64,000 bases of DNA from Rheinheimera aquimaris (GCF_020531985.1 NZ_JAJAVQ010000004.1:496001-560000); one strand, 5' to 3'; shown: positions 28,169-37,598, numbered from the stretch's first letter. Notes: a model not told the origin generated them from the letters alone. Program-made: numbers and translations.

Positions 28169-28915
28169 ATGCACTTTCAGCAAGTTCAGCACGCTTTTGT
28201 CGCCGCGGTAAGAGATCCTGAGTTGTCTGTGCCCTCAGGTGTCGACGAGCGGAGAATGGCGGTATACCGCGAATTGTTATTTAACAATGTACAAAGCTTT
28301 GTTGCCAGTGCATTTCCGGTATTAAAGTCGTTGTATCAACCAACAGCCTGGCAGGCTTTGGTAAGACAGTTTTTTATGCATTATTCTTGCTCCAGCCCTT
28401 ATTTTTTGCACATTGCTGAGCATTTCTTACATTATTTGCAGCAGGATTATCAGCTAAGCAGGGACGACCCTGTGTTTATGTTGGAACTGGCACATTACGA
28501 GTGGGTAGAGTTGTATTTAGCAACAAAAATCTGTTCTGCGGAGCAGCAACCTATATCGGCAGAGCACGTCGCCTCAGTCGCGCTGCAGCTATCTGAGCTG
28601 GCGCTAGTATTGGCTTACCCTTATGAAGTGCACCGGATAAGCATCGAATTTCAGCCTACGTCGGCAGGGGATGCGCAATGTTATCTGTTGTACCGAGACA
28701 GCGAAGATGAAGTGAGATTTGTTTTAATTAATCAGCTTACGGCCGCACTGTTACAGCAGCTACAGCAGGCACCAGGTGCTACACTGGAACAGCTGGTACG
28801 GCAGCTGCAACCCATGTTGCCGCAGTTTAGTCAGCAACAGTTATGGCAGGGTGCTGTCAGTGTTATGCAGAGCTTTGCCGCAAAAGGCGTGTTGATGTCT
28901 TTTCAAGCGGAGTAA
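28169..28915 (+). CDS. hvfC: DUF2063 partner protein, HvfC/BufC-like
   Basis: This 248-residue protein has the N-terminal DUF2063 domain (FVAAVRDPEL, RRMAVYRELLFNNVQSFVASAFPVLKSL, FFMHYSCSSPYFLHIAEHFLHYL, LELAHYEWVELYL). In related systems this protein binds the precursor and works with the MNIO enzyme, much as MbnC works with MbnB. The C-terminal half is a smaller alpha/beta region rich in Gln and Leu. No signal peptide is seen, so modification happens in the cytoplasm before export of the precursor. It starts 4 bases after hvfB, which indicates translational coupling. Confidence 0.9.
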   Translation: MHFQQVQHAFVAAVRDPELSVPSGVDERRMAVYRELLFNNVQSFVASAFPVLKSLYQPTAWQALVRQFFMHYSCSSPYFLHIAEHFLHYLQQDYQLSRDDPVFMLELAHYEWVELYLATKICSAEQQPISAEHVASVALQLSELALVLAYPYEVHRISIEFQPTSAGDAQCYLLYRDSEDEVRFVLINQLTAALLQQLQQAPGATLEQLVRQLQPMLPQFSQQQLWQGAVSVMQSFAAKGVLMSFQAE

Positions 28916-28967
28916 AATTCATTACCATAAACGCCCTTAAATCCGCTGATAACAGAAGAGTAGTGCA

Positions 28968-29087
28968 ATGGCAGGCGAAAATTTTAAAGACTCGTTTAAC
29001 CTGTGGCAGTTTCTGGCCCTGGTAGCAGTGTTTGTGGCTTTACTGTGTTTGGCACCGATAGTGCGTTGGTTTCAGATCCTGACATAA
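28968..29087 (+). CDS. 39-residue single-pass membrane peptide at the end of the hvf operon
   Basis: This short frame encodes MAGENFKDSFNLWQFLALVA and 19 more residues ending CLAPIVRWFQILT. An amphipathic start (residues 1-12) leads to one membrane helix (about 13-32) and a short tail with one Arg. A GAAGAG ribosome site lies 8 bases before the ATG. It sits 52 bases after hvfC and 21 bases before an intrinsic terminator, so it is most simply the last gene of the hvf operon. I do not recognise the family. No DoxX gene, common in related operons, is present, so the peptide may be an accessory factor; this is inference. Confidence 0.55.
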   Translation: MAGENFKDSFNLWQFLALVAVFVALLCLAPIVRWFQILT

Positions 29088-29108
29088 GGCACACGGTAAG
29101 AATATGAA

Positions 29109-29132
29109 GGCCGCCTGAGGGCGGCTTTTTTG
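29109..29132 (+). terminator. Intrinsic terminator closing the hvf operon
   Basis: GCCGCC / GGCGGC pair around TGAG and are followed by six T. It lies after the 39-residue frame and before apt. Confidence 0.93.
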
Positions 29133-29166
29133 TCCCATAAGGGATGCTTAACAAAAGGTTTCTGAT

Positions 29167-29715
29167 ATGGATAAGCAGGCATTAGCGCTTGAATTAAAAC
29201 AGGTCATCAAGAAGGTCGTAGACTATCCCAAACCGGGTATTGTGTTTCGTGACGTCACCAGCCTGATGCAGGATGGCCCAAGTTTCAAAAAGGTTATTGA
29301 TGCCTTCTGCCAGTATTATGCAGATAAAGGCATTACTAAGATTGTCGGCACAGAATCGCGTGGTTTTATCTTCGGCGCACCGCTGGCTTATGCGATGGGA
29401 ATATCGTTTGTGCCGGTACGTAAACCCGGGAAACTGCCACGGCAGCGTATCTCTCAAAGCTACCAGCTTGAATACGGCGAAGATGCGTTGGAGCTACATG
29501 CAGATGCTATCAGCAGTGGCGACAAAGTATTATTAGTTGATGACTTGCTGGCAACTGGCGGTACCATTGATGCAACGGTCAAACTGGTACGGCAATTAGG
29601 TGGTACGGTAAATGATGCGGCTTTTGTGATTGCTCTGCCTGAACTGGGTGGTGTTAAACGGCTGGAGCAAGCCGGATTAAATATCCTTAGTTTGGTTGAG
29701 TATAACGGCGAATAA
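29167..29715 (+). CDS. apt: Adenine phosphoribosyltransferase
   Basis: Apt salvages adenine and PRPP to AMP in the cytoplasm. The 182-residue length is normal. The N-terminal adenine-binding segment [19 protein letters not shown], the [14 protein letters not shown] loop and the PRPP-binding motif [14 protein letters not shown] (about residues 121-134) are intact. It begins the conserved apt-dnaX-ybaB-recR-htpG-adk order seen in E. coli and relatives. The start is 35 bases beyond the hvf terminator; dnaX follows 46 bases after the stop. Confidence 0.96.
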   Translation: MDKQALALELKQVIKKVVDYPKPGIVFRDVTSLMQDGPSFKKVIDAFCQYYADKGITKIVGTESRGFIFGAPLAYAMGISFVPVRKPGKLPRQRISQSYQLEYGEDALELHADAISSGDKVLLVDDLLATGGTIDATVKLVRQLGGTVNDAAFVIALPELGGVKRLEQAGLNILSLVEYNGE

Positions 29716-29761
29716 GTTTAGTCTGTCTCTGCATACAACTACTAAGACATCAGCAGCCGTT

Positions 29762-31921
29762 ATGAGTTATCAGGTATTAGCACGCAAGTGGCGTCCGCAG
29801 CATTTTGCCCAGTTAGTTGGGCAGGAGCATGTCAAAAATGCCCTTAGCAATGCCCTGAACAATAACCGGCTGCATCACGCCTATCTGTTTACCGGTACCC
29901 GCGGTGTTGGTAAAACCACCATAGCGCGTATTTTTGCTAAGAGTTTAAATTGCGAGCAGGGCATAAGTGCTACGCCTTGTGGCCAGTGTAGCGCCTGTGT
30001 CGAGATTGACGCGGGTAACTTTGTCGATTTGATGGAAATCGATGCGGCATCGCGGACTAAAGTCGAAGACACACGCGATCTGCTGGATAACGTGCAATAT
30101 GCCCCCAGCCGTGGCCGCTTTAAAGTGTATCTGATTGACGAAGTGCATATGCTGTCCAAGCACAGCTTTAATGCCTTGCTTAAAACGTTGGAAGAGCCGC
30201 CACCGCACGTTAAGTTTTTACTGGCAACAACAGACCCACAGAAATTGCCCATAACGGTACTGTCACGCTGTTTGCAGTTTAACTTGCTGGCGCTTAGCCC
30301 TCAGCAAATTGAACAGCATCTGGCGCATGTGCTGGAGCAGGAGCATATTCCTTTTGAAGCGGCAGCATTAACCATGTTGGCGCGCGCAGCTAAAGGCAGT
30401 TTGCGCGATTCTCTGAGTTTAACCGATCAGGCCATTGCACAAAGCAATGCAGATATCACAGTAGAAACCACGCGCAACATGCTCGGCTTTTTGGATCAAA
30501 GCTGGGCGCAACTGTTGTTGCAGGCGGTTATCGCGCAGGATGCAGCACAGCTGCAAATCCAGCTAGCAGCGTTGGTACAGCAACACAGCCATTTCAGTCA
30601 GGTGCTGGACGATATGCTGGCGCTGCTGCATTTAACGGCATTAAGTCAGTTTAGCCAAAGTGCTGCAGCTTTTTCTGCACAGCAAGATTATGTAATGCAA
30701 CTTGCAGAAAAACTGGCTCCGGCACAGGTGCAACTTTACTATCAATTATTAATAAGCGGTAAGAAAGAACTGCCGTATGCACCAGACCCGTTAACGGGAC
30801 TGGAAATGGCGTTGTTACGGGCAATGGCGTTTACGCCAGAGACGCAGCAGAAGGTTGCCCATTCAGCCGCAAAAGTGCCCGTCGCTCCGGCAGAAGTGGC
30901 GTTACAGTCTGCTGCTGATACTGCAGTAAAAACCGCAAGCCCTGAAAATACCCACACGCCGGCCAGCGAAAGTCCGGCCAATAGCTCAACGTCAGCTGCT
31001 GTCGCGCAGTCAGTGCAGGCTGAGGCAAAAGCAGAGAATGTCGAGGGGATCGATCCGGTTACTGCCCGTATTATGGCACGACGTGGTGTTCAGATAACCG
31101 CAGCTTCACCGGCAAAAAAGTCTGAGCGCCAGCAGGCGCTGACAGACGCCACCAACATAAGTCAGGCCACAGCTGTGACTGCTGGTTTGCAAGAAACAGT
31201 GACACAGGCGAAAGAAGCACAGTACGCTGCAGCACCAGCACCAGCACCAGCACCAGCACCAGCACCAGCACCAGCACCAGCACCAGCACCAGCACCAGAG
31301 CTTCCCGCTCTTGCAAAGCCGCAGACAGTTGAGGTCGTGCCGACAGAGCTCAGCACACCGAGTTATGATCAGGATAGTTATCCGGCGGATGACGTTGACA
31401 TGCCAGAGTACGATATGGCGGCAACAGACGGCTTGTGGCAGCAGTATGAGCAGGAGATGCAATACACTGACACGTCACAACAGGCTCCGCTTGAGCAGTT
31501 TGATGGCAGCATTAACGAACAAAACTTTTCTGTCCGGCATGCTGCGCAGGTTGATGCCTGGGCGGCCCGGGTTGAGACGCTGGATACCGGCGGTTTAAGC
31601 CGGCTGTTTCTGTTAAATGCCGCTATGCAGCTAAGCGGCAATGTACTGAACCTGACGGTGGCCCAGAGCCAGCAGCACCTTGATAGCACGGCATTCAGAA
31701 CTAAATTACAACAGGTGCTGCAGCAAAGTTTTAATCAGCCGCTTGAGATAAATATTAGTTATCAACCTGAAGTACCGGATAGTCCGTTGTCTATTCAGCA
31801 GAAAATTGTGCAGGAACGCTTGGTTTATGTCAGCCGCCTGTTGCAGCAGGATGAAAAAGTACTGCAGTTACAACAAATGTTTGATGCGCAACTGCTGACT
31901 GACACCATCACAGTGAATTGA
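29762..31921 (+). CDS. dnaX: DNA polymerase III tau/gamma subunits (DnaX)
   Basis: DnaX is the ATPase motor of the clamp loader. The 719-residue tau form has Walker A GTRGVGKTTIARIF (about residues 44-57), a four-Cys zinc site (C in LNCEQG, CGQCSAC), the DExH box LIDEVHMLSKHSFNALLKTLEEPP and sensor 1 LATTDPQKLPITVLSRC. A Pro/Ala-rich linker includes eleven Ala-Pro repeats, and a C-terminal tau domain (WAARVETLDTGGLSRLFLLNAAM) binds DnaB and alpha. A frameshift signal at codons 452-453 should give a 454-residue gamma form. The ATG at 29762 gives the family start MSYQVLARKWRP; an upstream in-frame start inside apt is unlikely. Confidence 0.97.
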   Translation: MSYQVLARKWRPQHFAQLVGQEHVKNALSNALNNNRLHHAYLFTGTRGVGKTTIARIFAKSLNCEQGISATPCGQCSACVEIDAGNFVDLMEIDAASRTKVEDTRDLLDNVQYAPSRGRFKVYLIDEVHMLSKHSFNALLKTLEEPPPHVKFLLATTDPQKLPITVLSRCLQFNLLALSPQQIEQHLAHVLEQEHIPFEAAALTMLARAAKGSLRDSLSLTDQAIAQSNADITVETTRNMLGFLDQSWAQLLLQAVIAQDAAQLQIQLAALVQQHSHFSQVLDDMLALLHLTALSQFSQSAAAFSAQQDYVMQLAEKLAPAQVQLYYQLLISGKKELPYAPDPLTGLEMALLRAMAFTPETQQKVAHSAAKVPVAPAEVALQSAADTAVKTASPENTHTPASESPANSSTSAAVAQSVQAEAKAENVEGIDPVTARIMARRGVQITAASPAKKSERQQALTDATNISQATAVTAGLQETVTQAKEAQYAAAPAPAPAPAPAPAPAPAPAPAPELPALAKPQTVEVVPTELSTPSYDQDSYPADDVDMPEYDMAATDGLWQQYEQEMQYTDTSQQAPLEQFDGSINEQNFSVRHAAQVDAWAARVETLDTGGLSRLFLLNAAMQLSGNVLNLTVAQSQQHLDSTAFRTKLQQVLQQSFNQPLEINISYQPEVPDSPLSIQQKIVQERLVYVSRLLQQDEKVLQLQQMFDAQLLTDTITVN
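31114..31146 (+). promoter_or_regulatory. Programmed -1 frameshift signal in dnaX
   Basis: The heptamer A-AAA-AAG is in the correct phase (GCA AAA AAG). In the -1 frame it is followed by GTC and then TGA, so shifted ribosomes stop after one more codon. A GC-rich stem AGCGCC / GGCGCT around AGCA starts 4 bases downstream, and TCTG/CAGA can extend it. The arrangement is the same as the E. coli dnaX site that makes gamma. Confidence 0.88.
31232..31297 (+). repeat. Eleven perfect GCACCA repeats in dnaX
   Basis: The 66-base tandem hexamer array encodes (Ala-Pro)11 in the tau linker, just after the frameshift site. Being perfect at the DNA level, it may vary in copy number by slippage without breaking the frame. 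Confidence 0.95.
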
Positions 31922-32034
31922 TGTGCTAATTCGCACAACTTGTAATTTGGCGACGAAGTTATTATCTTGTCGCCGTTAAAGTGCAGCACAGTAGTGCTGT
32001 CAGGCAAACTTAATTTTACAGCAGGTATAGAGCT

Positions 32035-32361
32035 ATGTTTAAAGGCGGTATGGGCAATATCATGAAGCAGGCGCAAGCCATGCAGGAAAAAATGCAGAAA
32101 GTACAGGCCGAAATCGCCGCTATGGAAGTAACAGGTGAAGCTGGTGCGGGTCTGGTTAAGGTGACGATGCTGGGGAACCACAATGTGCGCCGTGTCAGCA
32201 TTGATGATAGCCTGATGCAGGATGATAAAGACATGCTGGAAGATTTAATAGCAGCGGCAATCAATGACGCTGTGCGTCGCGTGGATGAGAGCAGCAAAGA
32301 AAGGATGGCGGCAGTGACGGGCGGCTTGCAGTTGCCTCCTGGTATGAAAATGCCATTCTGA
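32035..32361 (+). CDS. ybaB: YbaB/EbfC nucleoid-associated protein
   Basis: This 108-residue protein is a small DNA-binding dimer of the YbaB/EbfC family. Its N-terminus [27 protein letters not shown] is Met and Gln rich, as in the family. The central [31 protein letters not shown] and the C-terminal [13 protein letters not shown] are near-invariant. It lies between dnaX and recR, the standard place, and its TGA overlaps the recR ATG by one base (TGATG). Confidence 0.96.
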   Translation: MFKGGMGNIMKQAQAMQEKMQKVQAEIAAMEVTGEAGAGLVKVTMLGNHNVRRVSIDDSLMQDDKDMLEDLIAAAINDAVRRVDESSKERMAAVTGGLQLPPGMKMPF

Positions 32362-32963
32362 TGAGCCGTTTTACGCCACTGTTACAACAACTGATCGATG
32401 CCCTGCGTGTTTTACCCGGCGTGGGGCCAAAGTCAGCCCAGCGTATGGCATTTGCGTTGCTTGAGCGTAACCGCGAAGGTGGTTTGCAGCTTGGCGCTGC
32501 GCTTAATGCTGCTATGACTAAAGTTGGCCATTGTCAGCAGTGTCGTACGTTCAGTGAAACAGACCTGTGTTCTATTTGCGCAGACCCTGCCAGGGCAGAA
32601 GATGGTATTATCTGCGTGGTTGGTTCAGCTGCAGATCAGCTGGCTATAGAGCAAACCGGTCAGTTCAGTGGCCGCTATTTTGTATTACAAGGCTATTTGT
32701 CGCCACTCGATGGTATAGGCCCGCAGGATTTGGGCCTGGACAAATTGCAGCAATTATTTGCAGACAACAAGGTGCAGGAACTGATCCTGGCAACCAACCC
32801 CACGGTGGAAGGTGATGCCACAGCCTTTTATATTGCCGAGCTTTGTCACCGGCAAAATGTAAAAGTATCGCGCATAGCTCAGGGCATTCCGGTAGGTGGT
32901 GAGCTTGAATTTGTCGATGGCACCACACTGTCGCATGCTTTTAGTGGCCGCAAAGCGTTTTAA
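32361..32963 (+). CDS. recR: Recombination mediator RecR
   Basis: RecR works with RecF and RecO to load RecA on gapped DNA. The 200-residue protein has the N-terminal helix-hairpin-helix [22 protein letters not shown] four-Cys zinc finger follows ([16 protein letters not shown], about residues 57-72), then a Toprim domain ([35 protein letters not shown]) and the C-terminal [24 protein letters not shown]. The start overlaps ybaB by one base, giving translational coupling. Confidence 0.97.
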   Translation: MSRFTPLLQQLIDALRVLPGVGPKSAQRMAFALLERNREGGLQLGAALNAAMTKVGHCQQCRTFSETDLCSICADPARAEDGIICVVGSAADQLAIEQTGQFSGRYFVLQGYLSPLDGIGPQDLGLDKLQQLFADNKVQELILATNPTVEGDATAFYIAELCHRQNVKVSRIAQGIPVGGELEFVDGTTLSHAFSGRKAF

Positions 32964-32978
32964 ACTGTTAAAACCCTG

Positions 32979-33007
32979 CTTGAAATCCGGTTAATTCTCC
33001 CCATATT
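32979..33007 (+). promoter_or_regulatory. Sigma-32 heat-shock promoter of htpG
   Basis: CTTGAAA and CCCCATATT are 13 bases apart, a near-perfect RpoH promoter. The predicted start near 33014 leaves a leader of about 67 bases. It lies between recR and htpG. Confidence 0.85.
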
Positions 33008-33080
33008 AGTTGTCAGTGTTCGGCTGCATGATGCAGCCTGATGTAAAACAGTCAAACTTTGATGTTCGAGGATTAGCACA

Positions 33081-35015
33081 ATGAGTGATACTACAGCCAC
33101 TTCAGCCGGCCAGAAACAAACACACGGCTTTCAGGCCGAAGTGAAACAGCTGCTGCAGCTGATGATCCATTCACTGTATTCCAATAAAGAAATTTTCCTG
33201 CGCGAGCTGGTATCGAATGCCTCTGACGCTGCAGACAAATTGCGCTTTCTGGCGCTGTCTGACGGCAGCTTGTACGGCGATGATGGCGAGCTGCGCGTAC
33301 GTATAAGCCTGGATGAAAAAGCCCGTACGTTAACGGTTAGCGATAACGGTATTGGTATGACCCAGGATGAAGTTATCAGCCACCTGGGCACCATTGCAAA
33401 ATCAGGTACCAAAGAGTTCTTCTCACAATTGTCTGGCGACCAAAGCAAAGACTCTAAATTAATTGGTCAGTTTGGTGTGGGTTTTTACTCTGCCTTTATT
33501 GTGGCTGATAAAGTAACGGTGCGCACCCGCAAAGCCGGCGCCGCGGCGAATGAAGCGATTGAATGGGAATCTGCCGGTGAGGGCGATTACAGCATTACGC
33601 CTATCAGTAAAGATAGCCGTGGTACAGACATAGTGCTGCACCTGCGTGAAGGTGAAGACGAGTTTTTAAGCCGCTGGAAAGTAGAAAGTATCGTTACCAA
33701 ATATTCTGACCATATCAGTATTCCGGTAGAGCTTTGGCAGGAAGAGCAGCCTGAACGTGATGGCGCCGATGGTGAGAAAATTGCTGCTGTGCCTGGCCAC
33801 TGGCAGGCGGTAAATAAGGCCACTGCGCTTTGGACCCGGGATAAGTCTGATATCAGCGATGAAGAGTATCAAGAGTTTTATAAGCACATCTCGCACGACT
33901 GGAGCGAGCCGCTAAGCTGGAGCCACAACAAGGTTGAAGGTAACAATAACTATACCAGCTTGTTGTATGTGCCGAAAAAAGCACCTTTTGATATGTGGAA
34001 CCGTGATGCACAGCATGGCTTAAAGCTATACGTACAGCGTGTGTTTATCATGGACGATGCTGAGCAGTTCATGCCTAGTTATTTACGTTTTATCAAAGGC
34101 TTACTGGATTCAAGTGATCTGCCACTGAACGTATCGCGTGAAATTTTACAGGACACTAAAGTCACTCAGGCATTGCGTAAGGGTTGTACCAGCCGTGCGC
34201 TTAAAATGCTGGAGAAACTGAGTAAAGACAGTGAGCAATATCAGACATTCTGGAATGAGTTTGGTCAGGTACTGAAAGAAGGCCCGGCCGAAGATATGGC
34301 GAACAAAGAGCAGGTAGCCGCTTTACTGCGCTTTGCTTCAACCCATAACGATGACAGTACACAAAATGTTGCACTGGCAGATTATGTCAGCCGGATGAAA
34401 GAGGGACAGGATGAGATTTATTACATCGTAGCCGACAGCTATGCTGCAGCGAAGCATAGCCCTCACTTAGAAGTTCTGAAGAAAAAAGGCCTTGAGGTAC
34501 TGCTGTTATCTGATCGTATCGACGAATGGCTGGTTCAGCACCTGTCCGAGTTTGATGGTAAAAAACTGCGCTCTGTGGCAAAAGGTGGGCTGGATTTATC
34601 CAAGCTGGACGACGAAGAGACGAAGAAAGCTCAGGCTGAGACAGAGCAGGCGTTTGCTGATGTAATAAGCCGTTTCAAAACCGCGCTTGGCGACCAGGTG
34701 AAAGATGTGAAGGTCAGCCATCGTTTAACGGAGAGCCCGGCCTGTGTGGTAACTGACGAGTTTGATATGAGTACCCAGATGATCAAACTGATGGAGTCAG
34801 TCGGGCAGAAAGTACCTGATGTAAAGCCTATTTTTGAGCTTAACCCTGAACATCAGCTGGTAAAACACGTAGCAGAAGAGCAGGATGAAGAGCGCTTTAA
34901 ACAGTGGGCTGAAGTCTTGCTTGATCAGGCTCTACTGGCGGAGCGCGGCAACTTAAAGGATCCGGCAAGTTTTGTCGCACGTTTAAATGGCCTGTTATTA
35001 TCACTGGCTAAGTAA
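33081..35015 (+). CDS. htpG: Chaperone HtpG (Hsp90)
   Basis: HtpG is the cytosolic bacterial Hsp90. The 644-residue length is close to the family norm of about 630. The N-terminal GHKL ATPase motifs are [51 protein letters not shown] and [17 protein letters not shown]. The middle domain has [26 protein letters not shown] and the catalytic-loop SREILQ. The C-terminal dimer domain follows. A sigma-32 promoter lies about 70 bases upstream, so heat induction is expected. Confidence 0.98.
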   Translation: MSDTTATSAGQKQTHGFQAEVKQLLQLMIHSLYSNKEIFLRELVSNASDAADKLRFLALSDGSLYGDDGELRVRISLDEKARTLTVSDNGIGMTQDEVISHLGTIAKSGTKEFFSQLSGDQSKDSKLIGQFGVGFYSAFIVADKVTVRTRKAGAAANEAIEWESAGEGDYSITPISKDSRGTDIVLHLREGEDEFLSRWKVESIVTKYSDHISIPVELWQEEQPERDGADGEKIAAVPGHWQAVNKATALWTRDKSDISDEEYQEFYKHISHDWSEPLSWSHNKVEGNNNYTSLLYVPKKAPFDMWNRDAQHGLKLYVQRVFIMDDAEQFMPSYLRFIKGLLDSSDLPLNVSREILQDTKVTQALRKGCTSRALKMLEKLSKDSEQYQTFWNEFGQVLKEGPAEDMANKEQVAALLRFASTHNDDSTQNVALADYVSRMKEGQDEIYYIVADSYAAAKHSPHLEVLKKKGLEVLLLSDRIDEWLVQHLSEFDGKKLRSVAKGGLDLSKLDDEETKKAQAETEQAFADVISRFKTALGDQVKDVKVSHRLTESPACVVTDEFDMSTQMIKLMESVGQKVPDVKPIFELNPEHQLVKHVAEEQDEERFKQWAEVLLDQALLAERGNLKDPASFVARLNGLLLSLAK

Positions 35016-36153
<1,138 letters not shown>

Positions 36154-36172
36154 ACAGATCAAAAGATTAGAA

Positions 36173-36202
36173 AAAAAAGCCCTGATACTTCAGGGCTTTT
36201 TC
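36173..36202. terminator. Bidirectional terminator between adk and hsp20
   Basis: An A8 tract and GCCCTGA pair with TCAGGGC and a T5 run. It lies between convergent adk and hsp20 and has A and T tracts suited to both directions. Confidence 0.9.
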
Positions 36203-36220
36203 TTAGGAAGAAATTAAACC

Positions 36221-36688
36221 TCAGGCGACTTTCTCTGCATTTAACAATTGCGCCCCGGTCTGAGCTGCACTGCTGCCAATGCTGATTTTACGCGGCTTTA
36301 GTGCTTCAGGCACTTCCCGCAACAGCTCAATGTGCAACAGACCATGCGCCATATGGGCACCGGTTACTTTAATGTAGTCTGATAGTTGGAACTTACGTTC
36401 AAAGTTTCGTTCAGCGATGCCTTGGTGAACAAAGCGGCGACCTTCGTCTTTGCCTGCTTTCTGGCCTTTTACCAGTAAAGTATTGTGTTCAGTTTCGATG
36501 CTCAGCTCCTGCTCATCAAAACCGGCCACAGCCATTGTAATACGGTACTGATCTTCACCGGTGACTTCGATATTGTAAGGAGGGTATGCAGGCTGCTTTT
36601 CATTGCGTGCAGCGGCATCCATTAAATTAGCCAGGTGATCGAAGCCGATAAAAGAGCGGTAAAATGGAGTTAAATCAATATTTGTCAT
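36221..36688 (-). CDS. Small heat-shock protein (Hsp20/IbpA type)
   Basis: This 155-residue holdase has an IbpA-like N-terminus (FYRSFIGFDHLANLMD) and the alpha-crystallin domain YPPYNIEVTGEDQYRITMAVAGFDEQELSIETEHNTLLVKGQ. NFERKFQLSDYIKVTGAHMAHGLLHIELLREVPEALKPRKISI completes the fold. The C-terminal tail ends without a strong I-x-I beyond KISIGS. The ATG at 36688 is preceded by GAGGAA at 7 bases. Upstream are a sigma-32 promoter about 115 bases away and a leader hairpin that can hide the ribosome site. Confidence 0.95.
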   Translation of the reverse strand: MTNIDLTPFYRSFIGFDHLANLMDAAARNEKQPAYPPYNIEVTGEDQYRITMAVAGFDEQELSIETEHNTLLVKGQKAGKDEGRRFVHQGIAERNFERKFQLSDYIKVTGAHMAHGLLHIELLREVPEALKPRKISIGSSAAQTGAQLLNAEKVA

Positions 36689-36689
36689 A

Positions 36690-36714
36690 ACCAATTCCTC
36701 ATTAGCAAAAAGGT
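36690..36714 (-). promoter_or_regulatory. Possible fourU-type RNA thermometer on hsp20
   Basis: On the minus strand, five U pair with the ribosome site AGGAA around a 7-base GCUAAUG loop. ACC and GGU extend the stem beyond a UU bulge. The helix ends about one base before the start codon. The same design controls the Salmonella small heat-shock gene agsA. Confidence 0.5.
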
Positions 36715-36803
36715 GTTTTGTTGCCCTTCGGTTGAACGGGCTGTTAACTTAACCGGCACTATACCGGTTGCTGCCAGGTGCCGTATCCGGCCACCTGACT
36801 AGT

Positions 36804-36831
36804 TAATAAGGCTGGTCTGAAAATTTTCAAG
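36804..36831 (-). promoter_or_regulatory. Sigma-32 promoter of hsp20
   Basis: On the minus strand CTTGAAA is followed after 13 bases by CCTTATTA, a fair RpoH promoter. The leader between it and the start codon is about 110 bases and contains the inverted repeat AACCGG/CCGGTT. Confidence 0.6.
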
Positions 36832-36853
36832 CGGTGAAAACAAGTTTTTTATA

Positions 36854-37474
36854 TCAACTTTTATTGGTCAGTGTTTTTAAAGCTTCCAGTGCTGCGGTAT
36901 AGTCGGGCTCCTGCGCCAGTTCTGGTACAAGTTGCTGATATGCCAGTTTACCTTTTTCGTCAATGATCAAAACAGCGCGTGCAAGAAGGCCCATATCTTT
37001 GATAAGTAAACCATAATTACTGCCAAAATCCCGCCAGACAGCGTCGGACAGTACCAGCATTTTATCTATTTGCTCTTGCTGGCAATAACGTTTCTGTGCA
37101 AAAGGTAAATCGGTACTGATTGTCAGTAGCACAACATTCTGTGGTAAAGCGGCAATTTCAGCGTTAAAGCGCTTGGTTTGCAATGAGCAAATGCCAGTAT
37201 CTATACTGGGCACTACACTGATCATGACGGTTTTACCTTTGAAGTCAGCCAGCGTGACTGTTTTAAAACTACCGTCAACAACTTTGAAAGCCGGCGCTTT
37301 GGCACCTGCACTAATTTTATTCCCAAGCAGGACAACATGTTGCTCACCTGCTTTTACCAGGCTCAATCGTTCCGGTAAACGGGCTTGTAAATCTACAGCA
37401 GAGACAGTAAAACTGAAGCTTGTTAAAGCAGCAGCCAGAACAGTGGTAGTATAGAGACGTGTGAACGCTGACAT
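36854..37474 (-). CDS. tpx: Exported thiol peroxidase (Tpx-like)
   Basis: This 206-residue peroxiredoxin reduces hydroperoxides. A clear signal peptide (RLYTTTVLAAALTSFSFTVSA, cleavage near residue 26) places it in the periplasm. The peroxidatic Cys is in VPSIDTGICSLQTKRF and the resolving Cys in LPFAQKRYC, the same pair as E. coli Tpx. ARAVLIIDEKGKLAYQQLVPELAQEPDYTAALEAL completes the family pattern. A periplasmic partner thioredoxin would be needed and is not in the window. The ATG at 37474 has AGGAG 8 bases upstream. The gene is divergent from a response-regulator operon. Confidence 0.92.
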   Translation of the reverse strand: MSAFTRLYTTTVLAAALTSFSFTVSAVDLQARLPERLSLVKAGEQHVVLLGNKISAGAKAPAFKVVDGSFKTVTLADFKGKTVMISVVPSIDTGICSLQTKRFNAEIAALPQNVVLLTISTDLPFAQKRYCQQEQIDKMLVLSDAVWRDFGSNYGLLIKDMGLLARAVLIIDEKGKLAYQQLVPELAQEPDYTAALEALKTLTNKS

Positions 37475-37557
37475 GATACAGCTCCTGTTAAGATTGAATG
37501 CACTAAAAGTAATACGCTGGAACACAACATATTTTTTGCTGTTTACGCCCGAACCAG

Positions 37558-37581
37558 TGATTTCAGTCTAGACTGAAATCA
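37558..37581. promoter_or_regulatory. Perfect 24-bp palindrome, probable operator
   Basis: The half-site TGATTTCAGTCT and its exact reverse complement meet with no spacer. The element ends 17 bases before the response-regulator start, in the region shared with divergent tpx. It is too long to be chance and has no T-run, so a dimeric regulator site is more likely than a terminator. Confidence 0.65.
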
Positions 37582-37598
37582 AGCCTCTATGAAGTGAG

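Noticed and set aside
31071-31462. Minus-strand frames across the dnaX hexamer array
   Set aside because: They read the GCACCA repeat in reverse (Leu-Val, Cys-Trp or Gly-Ala runs) and are shadows of dnaX.
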